In this document: positions 1-6,245 of the stretch, piece after piece
Layout: every line of letters starts with the position of its first letter
How positions within the stretch are numbered: the stretch's first letter is position 1
NCBI GenBank assembly: GCA_050742455.1
Contig: JBOGIG010000136.1
Location: forward strand, 1-22,906
DNA from: JBOGIG01 sp050742455
GTDB lineage: Bacteria > Actinomycetota > Acidimicrobiia > Acidimicrobiales > JBOGIG01
Direction: 5' to 3'
DNA length: 22,906 bases
Notes under the pieces: generated by a model
What the model was told of the DNA's origin: nothing
Databases searched by the model: none
Seen by the model: the letters and a program-made list of their open reading frames with translations, nothing else
Translations under genes and position numbers: made by a program

Positions 1-464
1 GTGTGGACCCAGGCGCCGGCGCCGATGGCCCGGCGCACCAGGTGCGGGTACCGGCGGGCCGTCGGCTCGCACCACTCGGGGTGGTGCAGCGACGTGAGGT
101 CGTACACGGTCACCAGGCGGGCGGCCCAGGCGGCGGGAGGGACGACGAAGTTGGTGCCGTGGACGACGTCGACAGCACCGGTCCACCACTCGATGGTCGG
201 ATGGTCGGTGCGAGCCCACCCCCACAGGGCGGCGCCGGCGGGCAACGGCCGCGGCCGGGCCCCGACACCGGAGGGCAGGGCCGCAGCGAGGTCCCGCCAT
301 CCCCGCAGGGTCAGCCCGTAGGCACGGAAGGCCACCTGGCGGCGCTCGTGGACGGCCGTGATGAGCCCGGCCACGAACGCCCCGATCCCCGTCCTCGGGC
401 CCAGCAGGGGGGTGGCGTCCACCCCCACCACGGGGTGGCCCGGACGCGCGGTCGGCGGGGACAT
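1..464 (-). CDS. GT4-type glycosyltransferase, N-terminal fragment (cut by left edge)
   Basis: I translated this by hand from the minus strand. It starts at ATG 464, stays open to base 1, and gives about 154 residues of the N-terminal Rossmann domain of a GT-B (GT4-like) glycosyltransferase. Visible features are an early VVGVDATPLLGPRTGIG segment (the glycine-rich acceptor-side loop), VDVVHGTNFVVPP, and LVTVYDLTSLHHPEWC followed by ARRYPHLVRRA. These are typical of RfaB/mannosyltransferase-type GT4 enzymes acting on envelope glycans. The donor-binding C-terminal half, with the usual EX7E motif, lies outside the window, so the sugar cannot be predicted. The gene diverges from cofD with a 26-base gap, and a TAGCGT box 10 bases before the ATG could drive it. 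No in-frame stop or better start is seen in that gap. Family assignment is fairly safe; the specific function is unknown. Confidence 0.72.
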   Translation of the reverse strand, partial: MSPPTARPGHPVVGVDATPLLGPRTGIGAFVAGLITAVHERRQVAFRAYGLTLRGWRDLAAALPSGVGARPRPLPAGAALWGWARTDHPTIEWWTGAVDVVHGTNFVVPPAAWAARLVTVYDLTSLHHPEWCEPTARRYPHLVRRAIGAGAWVH

Positions 465-474
465 GGGCGGGTGG

Positions 475-484
475 ACGCTACCGT
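475..484. promoter_or_regulatory. Overlapping divergent -10 boxes between GT4 gene and cofD
   Basis: The only gap between the divergent genes is 465-490. It holds TACCGT (479-484, +), 6 bases before the GTG of cofD, and TAGCGT on the minus strand (475-480), 10 bases before the ATG of the glycosyltransferase. Both match TANNNT and share the central TA at 479-480. No convincing -35 is visible. This is inferred to be a bidirectional promoter giving leaderless or nearly leaderless mRNAs. Confidence 0.4.
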
Positions 485-490
485 GAACCG

Positions 491-1450
491 GTGATCCTCG
501 CACTGGCTGGCGGAGTCGGCGCCGCCCGCATGCTCCGGGGGCTGGTCGCCGCCGCCGGCGGCGAGCCCATCACCGCGGTCGTCAACACCGGTGACGACAC
601 CGTCCTGCACGGCCTGCACATCAGCCCCGACCTCGACACCGTCACCTACACCCTGGCCGGCGCCATTAACCCCGACACCGGATGGGGCCTGGCCGGCGAA
701 TCCTGGGCCGCCATGGGTGCCCTGGATCGCTACGGGGGACAGACCTGGTTCCGCCTGGGAGACCAGGACCTGGCCACCCACCTGTACCGCACTCAAAGGC
801 TCCTGGACGGGGTGGGACTGGCCCAGACCACAGCCGAGATCGCCCGATCGTGGGGAGTGAAGGTTCGATTGCTTCCCATGACCGAGGACCCGGTGCGGAC
901 AATGATGACCCTCGCCGGTCCCGATGCCGAGTCAGGCCGGAGCGAGATCGGCTTCCAGGATTACTTTGTCCGCCGGGGCCACGACGTGGCGGTGTCCGCC
1001 GTGCGCTTCGACGGAGCACCACAGGCACGGCCGGCCCCCGGTGTTCTCGATGCCGTATCCGGGGCCGAAGTCCTGGTCGTCTGCCCATCCAACCCGGTGG
1101 TTTCGATCGGTCCCATCCTGGCCGTGCCCGGGATGGCCGATGCCCTGGCGGCGAGACGGGAGGCCACGGTGGCCGTGTCGCCCATCGTGGCCGGCGCCGC
1201 CATCAAAGGGCCGGCCGATCGGCTGATGACCGAGTTGGGACACGAGGCCTCGGTGGTCGGCGTGGCCCGCCTCTATGCCGCCTTCGTTCGTGCCCTGGTC
1301 ATAGATGAGGTCGACGCCCACCTGGCCGGGGCGGTCGAAAAGGAAGGGTTGACGGCCATTGTGGCTCCGACCGTCATGTCCACCCCGGAGCGGGGGGCCC
1401 AGTTGGCCCGGGCCGTTCTCGATGCCGCGACGGGGCCTGGGGCCCGGTGA
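491..1450 (+). CDS. cofD: 2-phospho-L-lactate transferase CofD/FbiA (coenzyme F420 biosynthesis)
   Basis: This 319-residue protein is the usual length for CofD/FbiA. The family transfers the phospholactyl (in mycobacteria phosphoenolpyruvyl) group from the GDP-activated donor to Fo, giving F420-0 or dehydro-F420-0. Family hallmarks are the N-terminal GGVGAARMLRG loop (about 8-18), VVNTGDDTVLHGLHISPD, TYTLAG, WGLAGES and the later CPSNPVVSIGPIL motif near the middle. The GTG at 491 is chosen because the protein begins directly with ILALAGGVGAARM, and an upstream GTG at 483 runs into a stop after two codons. A TACCGT box 6 bases upstream suggests a leaderless transcript. The stop overlaps the cofE start as GTGA, so the two are likely translationally coupled. 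In Mycobacterium fbiA and fbiB are paired in the same way. fbiC and cofC are not in the window. Confidence 0.93.
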   Translation: MILALAGGVGAARMLRGLVAAAGGEPITAVVNTGDDTVLHGLHISPDLDTVTYTLAGAINPDTGWGLAGESWAAMGALDRYGGQTWFRLGDQDLATHLYRTQRLLDGVGLAQTTAEIARSWGVKVRLLPMTEDPVRTMMTLAGPDAESGRSEIGFQDYFVRRGHDVAVSAVRFDGAPQARPAPGVLDAVSGAEVLVVCPSNPVVSIGPILAVPGMADALAARREATVAVSPIVAGAAIKGPADRLMTELGHEASVVGVARLYAAFVRALVIDEVDAHLAGAVEKEGLTAIVAPTVMSTPERGAQLARAVLDAATGPGAR

Positions 1451-2151
1451 CACCGCCCTCGATCAGCCTGGTCCCCTTGTCGGGGATTCCCGAGATCCAT
1501 CCGGGCGACGACTTGGCCAAGCTCATCGTCGAGCATGGGCAATTGGCCGATGGCGACGTGGTGGTGGTGACCCAGAAGATCGTCTCCAAGGCCGAGGGCC
1601 GCCTGGTCTCGGTAGATCCGGCCGATCCGCTGGACCACAAGCGCCTGGTGGAAGCCGAGGCCGTGCGCATCCTGCGCCGGCGAGGCGACCTGGTGATGAC
1701 CGAGACCTCGCACGGCTTCGTATGCGCCAATTCCGGCGTGGACCTGTCCAACGTCCCGGCCGGGTATGCCGCTCTCCTACCTACCGATCCGGACGGATCT
1801 GCCCGCCAGATTCGAGACGGGATCCTGGCGCGGATCGGCCTGAGGGTGGGAGTGATCATCTCGGACACCTTCGGGCGGCCGTGGCGGCGGGGTGTCACCG
1901 ACGTGGCGATCGGCCTGGCCGGCGTCGCCGGCGTTGTCGACCTGCGGGGCAGCGCCGATGGCCTTGGACGCCAACTGGCCGTGACCGAGGTGTGTGTGGC
2001 CGATGAGCTGGCCGCGGCGGCCGAACTGGTCATGGGCAAGGCGGCCCGTGTTCCAGTCGCCATAATCCGGGGGGTGGACAGCTCCTGGCTAAGGGAGTCA
2101 AGCGTGCCCGAGGAGATCGTTCGCCCCTACGCCGAGGATCTCTTTCGCTGA
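1447..2151 (+). CDS. cofE: Coenzyme F420-0:L-glutamate ligase CofE, stand-alone form
   Basis: This 234-residue protein adds gamma-linked glutamates to F420-0 in a GTP-dependent reaction. Recognisable family motifs are VVVVTQKIVSKAEGR (about 37-51), TSHGFVCANSGVDLSNV (about 88-104), LLPTDPDGSA, and ISDTFGRPWRRG followed by DVAIGLAGV. The GTG at 1447 overlaps the cofD stop by four bases (GTGA), which fixes the start. Mycobacterial FbiB is about twice as long, because it carries a C-terminal FMN-binding nitroreductase-like domain that reduces dehydro-F420-0. That domain is absent here: the protein ends just after the ligase domain with VRPYAEDLFR and a stop, and no remnant follows in the next 60 bases. 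The gene converges on the epimerase gene that ends at 2213. Confidence 0.92.
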   Translation: MTPPSISLVPLSGIPEIHPGDDLAKLIVEHGQLADGDVVVVTQKIVSKAEGRLVSVDPADPLDHKRLVEAEAVRILRRRGDLVMTETSHGFVCANSGVDLSNVPAGYAALLPTDPDGSARQIRDGILARIGLRVGVIISDTFGRPWRRGVTDVAIGLAGVAGVVDLRGSADGLGRQLAVTEVCVADELAAAAELVMGKAARVPVAIIRGVDSSWLRESSVPEEIVRPYAEDLFR

Positions 2152-2212
2152 GCCAAGCCCCCGCCCCCGCCCTCCGGGTCGAGTCCCCATGCCGGTCGGG
2201 TACCCGGGCCAG

Positions 2213-3235
2213 TCAGCTCCCGCTCGACCCGCTCGACCCGCTCGACCCGCTCGATCCGCTCGACCCGCTCGACCCGCTTGACCCGCTCGACCCGCTCGAC
2301 CCCACATGGTCCAGGACGGCCCTGGTGCCCTCGGCCAGGCTGGTCCAGGGGGACCAGCCCAAATGGATCTTGGCCCGTCCGATATCGAGGCAGGATCGGG
2401 CCAACTCCCCTTCCCGAGCCGGGGCGTAGATGGGCTCGAGGTTGGAACCGGCCCCCTCCGCCATAGTCCGGTACAGGTCGTTGACCGACACTTCGACGCT
2501 GGTACCCACGTGGATGACCAGACCGCCTCCCCGCCCTGCCGCCCGGGCGAAGGCATCGACAACGTCATCCACATAGACGAAATCGCGGGTTTGGCTCCCG
2601 TCGCCATATATGGTGCACCGCTCACCAGCCAGCAAGAGCCCGGCAAAGATCGCCACCACCCCGGCTTCCCCATGAGGATCCTGGCGGGGCCCGTAGACAT
2701 TGGCCAGGGCCAGGGCCCCGAACTCCAGGTCGTGGAGGGTCCGGTAGGCATTCAGGTAGTCGATTACGGCCTTTTTTGACACCCCGTAGGGGGACAGCGG
2801 GTTGGTCGGATGCGATTCCCTGACGGGAAGATCAGCCGCGTCCGGGTCGCCGTACAGGGTGCCACCGCTGGCGGCGAAGATCACCTTGGTGCTCCCGGCC
2901 GCCCGAGCCCCTTCCAGAACCCGAAGGGAACCGAGCACATTGATGTCGGCATCCAGGACAGGGTCGGCGACCGACACCCTCACGTCGGCCTGGGCGGCGA
3001 GGTGAAAAACCACTTCGGGGCGACGGCGGGCCATCAGTTCCACCAGCTCGTGGGAGCGAATGTCGAGGCGGTGAAAGCTGAGGTCGTTGCCGGGGTCCGA
3101 GCGGGCCGGGCCCAGGTTTGCCAGGGAACCACTGGACAGGTCGTCGACGACATCCACCGAGTGCCCCTCGGCCAGCAATCGATCCACCAGGGTGGAACCG
3201 ATGAAGCCGGCGCCACCGGTTACCAGAGCCCTCAT
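2213..3235 (-). CDS. GalE-like NAD-dependent sugar-nucleotide epimerase with a (SSG)n C-terminal tail
   Basis: This extended short-chain dehydrogenase has 340 residues. It has the NAD-binding MRALVTGGAGFIGS at the N-terminus, FHLAAQADVRVSV, and ASGGTLYGD with the Ser that serves as catalytic Ser/Thr. PLSPYGVSKK supplies the YXXXK pair, and NVYGPRQDP and GDGSQTRDFVYVDD follow. This fits UDP-glucose 4-epimerase of the archaeal/Thermotoga type; a related epimerase or dehydratase cannot be excluded. The open frame extends further upstream, but ATG 3235 is preferred: it directly precedes the Rossmann motif and overlaps the upstream stop as ATGA. The catalytic domain ends near residue 310. The last ~30 residues are a pure Gly/Ser tail of SSG units, encoded by nine 9-bp tandem repeats that run up to the stop codon, which is not normal for the family. 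It is the last gene of the minus-strand glycan block. Confidence 0.85.
   Translation of the reverse strand: MRALVTGGAGFIGSTLVDRLLAEGHSVDVVDDLSSGSLANLGPARSDPGNDLSFHRLDIRSHELVELMARRRPEVVFHLAAQADVRVSVADPVLDADINVLGSLRVLEGARAAGSTKVIFAASGGTLYGDPDAADLPVRESHPTNPLSPYGVSKKAVIDYLNAYRTLHDLEFGALALANVYGPRQDPHGEAGVVAIFAGLLLAGERCTIYGDGSQTRDFVYVDDVVDAFARAAGRGGGLVIHVGTSVEVSVNDLYRTMAEGAGSNLEPIYAPAREGELARSCLDIGRAKIHLGWSPWTSLAEGTRAVLDHVGSSGSSGSSGSSGSSGSSGSSGSSGSSGS
2221..2301. repeat. 9-bp tandem repeat (9 units) encoding the SSG tail of the epimerase
   Basis: Nine consecutive units of cgctcgacc on the plus strand start at 2221, 2230, 2239, 2248, 2257, 2266, 2275, 2284 and 2293. The units at 2248 (cgctcgatc) and 2275 (cgcttgacc) each have one C-to-T change. 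On the minus strand each unit reads Ser-Gly-Ser in the epimerase frame. The array ends 6 bases before the stop codon (2213-2215). Such arrays vary in copy number by slippage; the 9-base period keeps the frame. Confidence 0.95.
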
Positions 3236-4323
3236 GACCCGACCTTTTCCCCTGCCCGACGTTGCCCAACCCCCACCTCGACCCGATCCCCCAGGACGCA
3301 ACCGGCCGATAGATCGGCCCCTGACCCCACGACAGCGCCAAACCCGATAACGCAGTCGGCCACCACCGCCCCGGCCCCGATCCGAACTCCATCGAGGAGA
3401 ACCGAACCAATGACCTTGGCTCCACTTCCAAGTTGGCAATCCGAGCCGATCACCGATGAGGCGACCTCCGCCCCCGTTCCGAGGGTGGTGCGCGCGCCCA
3501 CCAGGCACGGACCCCGTACACCCGGATGGGCGGCCAACTCATCGGCTCCCACCCGGTCGGCGGCCCATACCCCAGGTGATGCCTCCACGGCGCTGGCGAA
3601 GGGGGGTCCCGACCTGGTGCCATCGATGAGGTCGAGACTGGCCCTGGTCAGCTGGGCCGGGGTCCCGGCGTCGATCCAGTAGGCATCAGAAGCCAGGGCG
3701 AACAATTCCCCTGCCGCCACCATGGAGGGGAACACCTCGCGCTCCACCGATACACGTCGACCTGGGACGATGGCCTCCAAGACTCCCGGCTCCATGACAT
3801 AGGTACCGGCATTGATGAGGTTGGTGGGCGCCTCACCGACAGGCGGCTTCTCGATGAAGGCGGTCACCCGGCCCGAGGCCTCGGTAGGCACCACCCCAAA
3901 TACCGACGGATCATCCACCGGCGTCAGGCTGATGGTGGCCCGGGCCCCTCGTCTGCGGTGAAAGGCCAACAATTCACTGACATCTACGTCGGTCAGGACG
4001 TCGCCGTTGACGACCAGGAAAGTGTCGTCCATCCCTGCCCGGCCGGCGGCGAACCCGATGGCCCCGCCGGTGTCGAGGGGCTCCGGCTCTGTGGCGTAGA
4101 CCAGCGCCACCCCGTCTATTTCGGATCGTGGGAAGGCAGCCAGAAAGGCGTCAGGGCGATAGCCGAGCGAAAGGATGGCCTCATCCACGCCGTGGCGAGC
4201 CAGGTGACCCACCACCCGCTCGATCATTCGGACCCCGGCCACGGGCAGCATCTGCTTGGGGGTGGTCAGGGTCAAGGGGCGCAGGCGGGTACCTTCTCCC
4301 CCCACCAGCACCACCGCCCTCAT
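3232..4323 (-). CDS. manB: Mannose-1-phosphate guanylyltransferase-like nucleotidyltransferase (ManB family)
   Basis: This 363-residue sugar-nucleotide pyrophosphorylase has two domains. The N-terminal GT-A-like nucleotidyltransferase (about 1-235) carries VVLVGGEGTRLRPLT, TPKQMLPVAG, EPEPLDTGGAIGFA, VVNGDVLTDVD (metal-binding Asp), FIEKP and NAGTYVMEP. The C-terminal part (about 250-355) is a left-handed beta-helix with hexapeptide repeats such as VIGSDCQLGSGAKVIGSV. This matches the actinobacterial GDP-mannose pyrophosphorylase (M. tuberculosis Rv3264c/ManB), which likewise neighbours wbbL and rmlD. Specificity for mannose is inferred from synteny and family resemblance; a glucose-1-phosphate enzyme is possible. 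ATG 4323 overlaps the upstream stop as ATGA, and its own stop overlaps the epimerase start in the same way, so the three genes are coupled. Confidence 0.78.
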   Translation of the reverse strand: MRAVVLVGGEGTRLRPLTLTTPKQMLPVAGVRMIERVVGHLARHGVDEAILSLGYRPDAFLAAFPRSEIDGVALVYATEPEPLDTGGAIGFAAGRAGMDDTFLVVNGDVLTDVDVSELLAFHRRRGARATISLTPVDDPSVFGVVPTEASGRVTAFIEKPPVGEAPTNLINAGTYVMEPGVLEAIVPGRRVSVEREVFPSMVAAGELFALASDAYWIDAGTPAQLTRASLDLIDGTRSGPPFASAVEASPGVWAADRVGADELAAHPGVRGPCLVGARTTLGTGAEVASSVIGSDCQLGSGAKVIGSVLLDGVRIGAGAVVADCVIGFGAVVGSGADLSAGCVLGDRVEVGVGQRRAGEKVGS

Positions 4324-5057
4324 GGATGCGAGGTGGTGGTACCTGACGGCGCCGAGGTCGGAGTCGTTGCGGCTGGAGTCGTGACCTTGGGGGCCGAGGT
4401 CGGAGTCGGGGTAGAGGTCGGTGGGATAGCCGGATGCGTCAGGTTCGACTTGCTGGGGGGCTGGTTGATGGCGGCGCCCGAGGGAACAAAGGCAATGGTT
4501 ATGAGCTGCCCGTTGGCCAGACGTACATCTGCCGGGTTCCCCCCGACCAAAGTTCCCGTCTTATCCAGAACACTGCTCCACACCTTCACCTGGACCTTGG
4601 CGGGCTTGTTGTTGCACTTGTTGCCGTTGTGCTCGGTGGCGTGGCCGGGGTAGGACAGGGTCGAGGACGACAGGGCGAAGCCGGGGATGCCGGACACGAA
4701 CTTCCCCAGGGTAGCGTTGTGGCCCGTCTCGGAAGGGATCCGGGGGTGAACGTCGATCAGCCCGTCGCCAAACGTGGTTATTCCGAAGGGGTGGGCCGGG
4801 GTCTTGAGATTGGGTTGGATCGTCCCGCAAATGTCCACTGCGTAGGCAACGTGCCAGTTGTCGGCCAGGGTAGGGGGGGTAGCCGCGGCCGTAGTCGGGT
4901 GCTGGAACTGATACCGGCTGTACACGGTGAGGGCCAGGCCCAGGATGACTATGAGACTGATGGCGCCATAAAAACCCACCGGTCCCCGGCCACGATGCGA
5001 ACGGGTTGCTCCGGTGCTGGCGGCGCGGGCCACCTTCCTACCTGTTGACTTAGCCAT
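4320..5057 (-). CDS. Membrane-anchored extracytoplasmic protein of unknown function with Ser/Thr/Pro tail
   Basis: This 245-residue protein has a basic N-terminus (KSTGRKVARAA, then SHRGRG), one hydrophobic segment at about 27-46 (VGFYGAISLIVILGLALTVY) and an outside domain. It ends in a low-complexity tail (about 212-245) rich in TPT, SAP and TTP. It should be a type II membrane-anchored protein facing the wall. The domain has WHVAYAVDICG, GDGLIDVHP, LGKF, a KCNNKPAKVQVKVW segment and ITIAFVPSG followed by PPSKSNL. I recall similar actinobacterial hypothetical proteins with a more His-rich HTHGDGLIHIHP motif. Here most of those histidines are replaced, so metal binding, if any, may be lost. 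There are two Cys, plausibly a disulfide. No function is recognised. It lies between wbbL and manB and overlaps manB by ATGA, implying an envelope-glycan role. A TTGTCA/TAGGGT promoter precedes it. Confidence 0.8.
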   Translation of the reverse strand: MAKSTGRKVARAASTGATRSHRGRGPVGFYGAISLIVILGLALTVYSRYQFQHPTTAAATPPTLADNWHVAYAVDICGTIQPNLKTPAHPFGITTFGDGLIDVHPRIPSETGHNATLGKFVSGIPGFALSSSTLSYPGHATEHNGNKCNNKPAKVQVKVWSSVLDKTGTLVGGNPADVRLANGQLITIAFVPSGAAINQPPSKSNLTHPAIPPTSTPTPTSAPKVTTPAATTPTSAPSGTTTSHP

Positions 5058-5068
5058 GATCGCAGGAC

Positions 5069-5099
5069 ACCCTACTCAATGGCGGGCCGGCCCTGACAA
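5069..5099 (-). promoter_or_regulatory. Candidate promoter for the 4320-5057 / manB / epimerase genes
   Basis: On the minus strand, TTGTCA (5094-5099, five of six matches to TTGACA) and TAGGGT (5069-5074) are separated by 19 bases. The -10 box ends 11 bases before the ATG at 5057, so the leader would be only about 5 bases. The site sits in the only real gap (105 bases) of the glycan block after rmlB, so it could make the last three genes a sub-operon. Confidence 0.45.
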
Positions 5100-5128
5100 C
5101 CGACCTGTTCAGGGCGGCCCGGCCTCCC

Positions 5129-5203
5129 CGACTCGGCCGGGTCCGACTCGGCCGGGTCCGGCTCAGCTGGGCCCGGCTCGGTGGGGCCCGCCTCGGTGAT
5201 CCC
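5129..5203. repeat. 15-bp degenerate tandem repeat spanning the stop codon of the wbbL-like gene
   Basis: There are five units. 5129-5143 and 5144-5158 are identical (cgactcggccgggtc). 5159-5173 (cggctcagctgggcc), 5174-5188 (cggctcggtggggcc) and 5189-5203 (cgcctcggtgatccc) diverge progressively. The GT2 stop codon (5163-5165, tca on plus) lies inside unit 3, where its neighbours have tcg. One G-to-A difference therefore makes the stop, and without it the frame would read on through units 2 and 1. Confidence 0.85.
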
Positions 5204-6245
5204 CGATGGCCTGGCGGAGCAGGGCCAACCCACAACGTAGAGCCACAGCCACGGCCACTGCGGGCAGTGCGGCCCGATCTGCCCCCTGCGTGGTGCGCCA
5301 GGCGTAGCGGGCCAGGCTCTTGTGATGGGCGATGGCCATCCGGTAGGGGTGGTTCCCCGATGCCGCTCCCTGGTGGTGGGTGACCAAGGCCCGCGGTACG
5401 TAGGCCACCCTCCATCCGGCTCGGCGGGCCCGCCAACACAGGTCCACGTCCTCCATGTACATGAAGTATCCCTCGTCGAATCCGCCCAGGGCTTCGAGGG
5501 CGAAGCGCCGAGCCACAAAGAAAGCACCGGAAACCCAATCCACCTCACGCACAGGACCGGTCACCGACTCGCTGTGGGAAACCACGTCGTGCCTGGCCGC
5601 CGGCTCCATCGGCGTGCCGACGTCGGCGACGGGCCCTGGCCCGGTCGTAACCAAGTCGATACCGGCCCCCGGCCGGGATTGATCGTAGGCCTCGTCGAGC
5701 ATTTTGTAGCGACGGCTGAAACGGTTATGGGGTCGCACCCAGCCGATGAAGGCATGGCCGGCAGCATCGGTGAGAGCGGGAAACCTCCGAGCCGAGGGAT
5801 ACAGGCTGCCGTCGGGATTCTCCAGCCTGGGGCCCACCAGGGCCAGCCTGGGGTCGTTCTCCAGGACCAGCCTGAGGCGGGCCAGGGCCCCCTCGCTCAC
5901 CACCAGATCGGGGTTGGCCACGGCCACCAGCGGGGCGGACGACGCCCGCCAGCCCAGATTGGCCGCCGCCCCGTAGCCCAGGTTCGAACTCGCCCGTATG
6001 AGGCGGACCTGAGGGAAGGCGCCCAGCACCGCCTCCGGTGAACCGTCGTTTGAGGCGTTGTCCACCACTATTACGCCTCCGGCCCCAGCCCGATAGACAC
6101 TGGCCACGCAGTCCAACAGATGGTCCCGGGTGTTGTAGCTCACCACGACCACGTCAAGCGCCCCGGGCCCGTCAGGGCTCGTCCCTCCCGGGCTTTCGGA
6201 TGGCCCGGAACCCGCGCCACCCGCCGGGCGTCCCGGCGGGTTCAA
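5163..6245 (-). CDS. wbbL: GT2 glycosyltransferase, WbbL-like rhamnosyltransferase
   Basis: This 360-residue GT-A enzyme probably adds L-rhamnose from dTDP-rhamnose to a polyprenyl-diphosphate GlcNAc, the linker-unit step in mycobacteria. Motifs are VVVVSYNTRDHLLDCVAS (about 32-49), VDNASNDGSPEAV (61-73), NLGYGAAANLGW, VANPDLVV (DXD-like site), PSARRFP, WVSGAFFVARR (237-247), GGFDEGYFMYMEDVDLCWRA (catalytic ED region, 254-273) and YVPRALVTHHQGAAS. It is about 60 residues longer than the mycobacterial protein. Part of that is a 28-residue Gly/Pro/Ser leader; part is a roughly 44-residue insertion (about 189-232) before VDWVSGA. The start is TTG 6245, overlapping the rmlD stop as TTGA; a GTG inside the first beta-strand would truncate the fold. 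Adjacency to rmlD and manB matches Rv3264c-Rv3266c. Acceptor and sugar are inferred. Confidence 0.85.
   Translation of the reverse strand: MNPPGRPAGGAGSGPSESPGGTSPDGPGALDVVVVSYNTRDHLLDCVASVYRAGAGGVIVVDNASNDGSPEAVLGAFPQVRLIRASSNLGYGAAANLGWRASSAPLVAVANPDLVVSEGALARLRLVLENDPRLALVGPRLENPDGSLYPSARRFPALTDAAGHAFIGWVRPHNRFSRRYKMLDEAYDQSRPGAGIDLVTTGPGPVADVGTPMEPAARHDVVSHSESVTGPVREVDWVSGAFFVARRFALEALGGFDEGYFMYMEDVDLCWRARRAGWRVAYVPRALVTHHQGAASGNHPYRMAIAHHKSLARYAWRTTQGADRAALPAVAVAVALRCGLALLRQAIGDHRGGPHRAGPS

Noticed and set aside
1..494. Plus-strand frames covering the left edge
   Set aside because: Minus-strand translation gives a clear GT4 glycosyltransferase; the plus frames are Arg/Gly/Pro-rich shadows.
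2152..2212. Palindrome CGGGTACCCG (2197-2206) between cofE and the epimerase as a terminator
   Set aside because: There is no loop or T-run and the stem is only 5 bp per arm. Termination here is possible but not supported.
2221..2301. CRISPR array
   Set aside because: The repeats here and elsewhere are contiguous short tandem units with no unique spacers, and no cas genes are present.
2098..2751. Alternative minus-strand frame of 217 codons over the epimerase 3' half, with an A-AAA-AAG slippery heptamer nearby (2770-2777 region)
   Set aside because: The slippery site encodes the conserved Ser-Lys-Lys of the active site. The long alternative frame is in the +1 phase, not the -1 phase such a heptamer would reach, and no stimulatory structure is evident.
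3236..3508. N-terminal extension of the epimerase up to 3508
   Set aside because: The extra residues are Gly/Arg-rich and lie over the nucleotidyltransferase gene. The ATG at 3235 directly precedes the Rossmann motif and overlaps the upstream stop as ATGA.
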